This document shows, in pieces, positions 61,309-64,000 of a stretch of DNA of 64,000 bases. Numbering within the stretch: the stretch's first letter is position 1; every line of letters begins with the position of its first letter. This stretch comes from an uncultured Ruminococcus sp. GTDB taxonomy: Bacteria; Bacillota; Clostridia; Oscillospirales; Acutalibacteraceae. The notes under the pieces were generated by a model. The model did no database searches. It was not told where the DNA came from and worked only from the letters and a program-made list of their open reading frames with translations. The stretch lies in the NCBI GenBank assembly GCA_902796225.1, contig CADBOO010000030.1:1-64000 (forward strand), in the 5' to 3' direction. The translations under genes were made by a program, and so were the position numbers.

Positions 61309-62358
61309 ATGAAGAAAAAGTTTACGTTTCATGTAGATCTGGACTCCTTTATTCCCGCGACAGATGAAGAAAAAGAGTATCTGGTCCAGATGCGTCCGTC
61401 CTCGACCTTTTTCAAGGACGGCATCAGGCGACTGTATAAAAACAAGGTCGCCTTTGTCAGCTTTATCATTATCGTTCTGATCACCGTTTCCAGCATCGTG
61501 ATCCCGTTCTTCTGGCCGTATTCCTACGACCAGCAGCTCGGCGTCCAGCCCGGCAAGCCCGTCGACTCTTCCTACAAGAATCTTTCTCCGTTTGAGTACG
61601 GCGAAACCGAGCAGCAGAGGATCGACGACGGTGAGAGCGTGTTCCCGCATATTTTCGGCACCGATAAATCCGGACGCGACTATTTCATCCGCGTCATCTA
61701 CGGTACCCGCGTATCGCTGGCGGTCGGCTTCTTTGCCAGTATCATCGTACTGGTCATCGGTATGCTGATCGGTTCAGTCTCGGGATACTTCGGCGGGAAG
61801 GTCGATATGATCATCATGCGGTTTGTCGACGTCATCTATTCGCTGCCCGATATGCTGATGGTCATCCTGCTGTCGGCAGTGCTCAAGCAATCGCTCGACC
61901 TGTCCGGTACCTTCCTTGAGTCCGTCGGCTCGAATATCATCAGTTTGTTTATCGTTTTTGCGCTGCTCTACTGGGTCGGCATGGCGCGCCTTGTCCGCGG
62001 CCAGATCCTCTCGCTCAGAGAGCAGGAATATGTTCTGTCCGCCAAGGCGACCGGTGCAAAGGGAAGATGGATCATCAAAAAGCATCTGATCCCTAACTGC
62101 ATCAGCGTCATCATCATTTCGGCGGCGCTGCAGATCCCCTCGGCGATCTTCACCGAGAGCTATCTGTCCTTCCTCGGACTCGGCGTAGACGCGCCGATGC
62201 CGTCGCTCGGATCGCTTGCATCCGACGCGCTGAACGGTATCAGCACCTACCCCTACCGACTGATCATCCCGGCGATCATGATCTCTCTGATCGTTCTCAG
62301 CCTTAACCTCTTCGGCGACGGTCTCCGCGACGCGTTCGACCCGAAGCTGAATGATTAA
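61309..62358 (+). CDS. oppC: Oligopeptide ABC transporter permease OppC
   Basis: A 349-residue protein with an N-terminal cytoplasmic stretch, one helix, then HIFGTDKSGRDYFIRVIYGTRVSL (family signature), and the EAA loop EYVLSAKATGAKGRWIIKKHLIPN. It pairs with OppB. GGGGGGA lies seven bases before ATG 61309, 12 bp after oppB. Confidence 0.94.
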   Translation: MKKKFTFHVDLDSFIPATDEEKEYLVQMRPSSTFFKDGIRRLYKNKVAFVSFIIIVLITVSSIVIPFFWPYSYDQQLGVQPGKPVDSSYKNLSPFEYGETEQQRIDDGESVFPHIFGTDKSGRDYFIRVIYGTRVSLAVGFFASIIVLVIGMLIGSVSGYFGGKVDMIIMRFVDVIYSLPDMLMVILLSAVLKQSLDLSGTFLESVGSNIISLFIVFALLYWVGMARLVRGQILSLREQEYVLSAKATGAKGRWIIKKHLIPNCISVIIISAALQIPSAIFTESYLSFLGLGVDAPMPSLGSLASDALNGISTYPYRLIIPAIMISLIVLSLNLFGDGLRDAFDPKLND

Positions 62359-62370
62359 GGAGGCGATACC

Positions 62371-63402
62371 ATGGCATTATTGGAAGTCAATCACTTACAA
62401 ACCTCCTTCTTCACCGACGCAGGCGAAGTCAAAGCCGTCAACGACGTATCCTTTACCCTTGACAGGGGCAAGGTCCTCGGTATCGTCGGCGAGTCCGGCT
62501 CGGGTAAATCCGTGACCGCATATTCCATCATGCAGATCCTCGCCGGCACCGGAAAGATCATCGGCGGTTCTGTCAAGCTCGACGGTCAGGAGCTGGTCGG
62601 CGCGGGCGAAAAGGTCATGAAGAACATCCGCGGCAACAAGATCTCGATCATCTTCCAGGATCCGATGACCTCGCTGAACCCGACCTATACCATCGGCAAA
62701 CAGCTGATCGAGGCGATCATGCTCCATACGCCCCGCAACAAAAAGCAGGCAAAAGAGCGTGCGATCGAGATGCTCAAGCTCGTCAACGTCAACGAGCCGG
62801 AAAAGCGCATGAAGCAATATCCGTACGAGCACTCCGGCGGTATGCGTCAGCGCGTGATGATCGCGATGGCGCTTGCGTGCGAGCCGGATATCCTGATCGC
62901 GGACGAGCCCACTACCGCGCTGGACGTTACCATCCAGGCGCAGATCCTCGAGCTGATGGGTCAGCTGCAGGAGGAGCTGGGTATGGCGATCATCATGATC
63001 ACCCACGATCTCGGCGTTGTTGCACAGATGTGCGACGAGGTCATCGTCATGTACGCCGGATCCATCTGCGAGCAGGGCACCGCGGACGAGATCTTCTACA
63101 ATCCCCGCCACGAGTACACCAAGGGCTTGATGCGTTCGATCCCGACCGCCGATACGGCAGGCCACAGGCTGCAGCCGATCACCGGCACCCCGATCGACCT
63201 CTTGAATATGCCCGAGGGCTGTCCGTTTGCGCCGCGCTGTGACAACGCGATGAAGATCTGTATCCATCACCGCGCCGAGCGCATGCAGATCAACGACGAC
63301 CATGCGGCGGCGTGCTGGATGAATGTGAAAAAAGGCGTTGAGGACGGTTCGATCGAGATCGACTCCGAAACAGCCACAGAAGGCGGTGATGACCTTGGCT
63401 GA
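62371..63402 (+). CDS. oppD: Oligopeptide ABC transporter ATP-binding protein OppD
   Basis: A 343-residue ATPase: Walker [10 protein letters not shown]-loop [11 protein letters not shown], signature SGGMRQR, Walker [13 protein letters not shown], and H-loop ITHD. The C-terminal oligopeptide-binding extension has [17 protein letters not shown], whose cysteines typically hold an Fe-S cluster in this family. AAGGAGG precedes ATG 62371, 12 bp after oppC. It overlaps oppF by 14 bp. Confidence 0.96.
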   Translation: MALLEVNHLQTSFFTDAGEVKAVNDVSFTLDRGKVLGIVGESGSGKSVTAYSIMQILAGTGKIIGGSVKLDGQELVGAGEKVMKNIRGNKISIIFQDPMTSLNPTYTIGKQLIEAIMLHTPRNKKQAKERAIEMLKLVNVNEPEKRMKQYPYEHSGGMRQRVMIAMALACEPDILIADEPTTALDVTIQAQILELMGQLQEELGMAIIMITHDLGVVAQMCDEVIVMYAGSICEQGTADEIFYNPRHEYTKGLMRSIPTADTAGHRLQPITGTPIDLLNMPEGCPFAPRCDNAMKICIHHRAERMQINDDHAAACWMNVKKGVEDGSIEIDSETATEGGDDLG

Positions 63403-64000
63403 GAAAAAACCGCTGATTGAAGTCAAGGATCTGAAAGAATACTTTATGATCAATACGGGGATCTTCCGCTCGAAGCCGCTCAAGGCGGTCGACGGCGTAT
63501 CGTTCTCTATCAATAAAGGCGAGACCCTCGGTCTTGTCGGCGAGTCCGGCTGCGGCAAAACCACCGTCGGACGCACGCTCCTCCATCTTTATAAGCCTAC
63601 CGGCGGCGAGATTTGGTATGACGGCAAGCAGATCAAGTCCAAAGCGGATATCAGAGAGTTCCGCAAGAAAGCCACGATGGTTTTTCAGGATCCGTACTCT
63701 TCGCTGAATCCCCGCATGACGGTCGCCGATATTATCGGCGAACCGCTGGACGTCCACAAGCTGTGCGCCTCCAAGTCGGAGCGTCAGGAGCGCATCCTTG
63801 AGCTGATGGGTTATGTCGGACTGAACAGCGAGCACGCGGCGCGCTATGCGCACGAGTTCTCCGGCGGTCAGCGCCAGCGTATCGGCATCGCGCGTTCACT
63901 GGCGGTCAATCCTGACTTTATCGTCTGTGACGAACCGGTTTCCGCGCTGGACGTTTCCATCCAGGCGCAGGTCATCAATATGTTTGACGAGCTGCAGGAA
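63389..64000 (+). CDS. oppF: Oligopeptide ABC transporter ATP-binding protein OppF, 3' end outside the window
   Basis: The first 204 codons run to the window end. They begin [19 protein letters not shown] with an insert ([17 protein letters not shown]) typical of OppF, then Walker [29 protein letters not shown] and Walker [15 protein letters not shown] 63389 has AAGG five bases upstream and overlaps the end of oppD; TTG 63395 is the alternative. It completes the heterodimeric ATPase with OppD. Confidence 0.94.
   Translation, partial: MTLAEKKPLIEVKDLKEYFMINTGIFRSKPLKAVDGVSFSINKGETLGLVGESGCGKTTVGRTLLHLYKPTGGEIWYDGKQIKSKADIREFRKKATMVFQDPYSSLNPRMTVADIIGEPLDVHKLCASKSERQERILELMGYVGLNSEHAARYAHEFSGGQRQRIGIARSLAVNPDFIVCDEPVSALDVSIQAQVINMFDELQE

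Noticed and set aside
1..64000. tRNA, rRNA or transposase genes
   Set aside because: None of the intergenic regions shows a tRNA cloverleaf or rRNA sequence, and no transposase or integrase motif was found in the open frames.

Overview
The window looks like a chromosomal segment of a GC-rich, spore-forming, polysaccharide-degrading gut or rumen Firmicute of the Ruminococcus/Oscillospiraceae type. Reasons: two type I dockerin proteins, a multimodular secreted alpha-amylase with starch-binding modules, SpoVT, an LPXTG pilus operon with dedicated sortases, and Gram-positive style lipoproteins and SD-led genes. This placement is inference; no rRNA or tRNA gene is present. Many genes sit behind near-consensus sigma-A promoters (TTGACA-N17-TATAAT).

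Layout. 1-5450 (minus): purB (cut by the window edge) and purA, an alpha/beta hydrolase, a C39-like peptidase lipoprotein and a membrane acyltransferase. 5541-8195 (plus): a dockerin-bearing GH53 galactanase and a polytopic membrane protein. 8251-9849 (minus): spoVT and endonuclease IV. 9975-22981 (plus): a surface-polysaccharide cluster behind a consensus promoter and a long structured leader. It has UDP-glucuronate epimerase, UDP-glucose dehydrogenase, UDP-GlcNAc 2-epimerase, CapF, a WecE-type sugar aminotransferase, RfbB, two acyltransferases, a putative glycosyltransferase and a large membrane protein. 23020-24441: a phage-lysis-like amidase cassette. 24552-34631: PP2C phosphatase, receptor Ser/Thr kinase, a membrane protein with four threonine-containing repeats, and a 2157-residue Ig-like surface protein. 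34771-36158: idi and a prolyl-tRNA editing protein. 36235-41500: a 1703-residue alpha-amylase. 41649-42227 (minus): a ubiquitin-conjugating E2-like protein. 42500-50193: a structured leader, two sortase-anchored surface proteins and two class C-like sortases. 50271-53765: a regulator of unknown family and an orphan binding lipoprotein. 53840-55444 (minus): a broken binding-domain/GGDEF protein overlapping a receiver-domain gene. 55743-57602 (minus): a starch-binding dockerin protein. 57829-59894: divergent MATE exporter and GNAT genes. 60208-64000: an oppBCDF-type oligopeptide importer cut by the window end.

How the parts fit. Most of the window serves the cell surface: making surface polysaccharide, building pili, displaying large adhesin-like proteins, sensing through a PP2C/kinase pair, degrading starch and galactan, and taking up peptides.

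The most unusual item is the orphan E2-like protein at 41649-42227. It reproduces the E2 active-site spacing exactly: an HP[N/D] motif followed by Cys eight residues after the third position. It has a terminal Gly-Gly and no visible ubiquitin-like, E1 or peptidase partner. Other items worth attention are the repeats beside the kinase, the multi-hairpin leader before the pilus operon, the mutually exclusive pairings in the polysaccharide leader, and the mosaic, frameshifted GGDEF locus.
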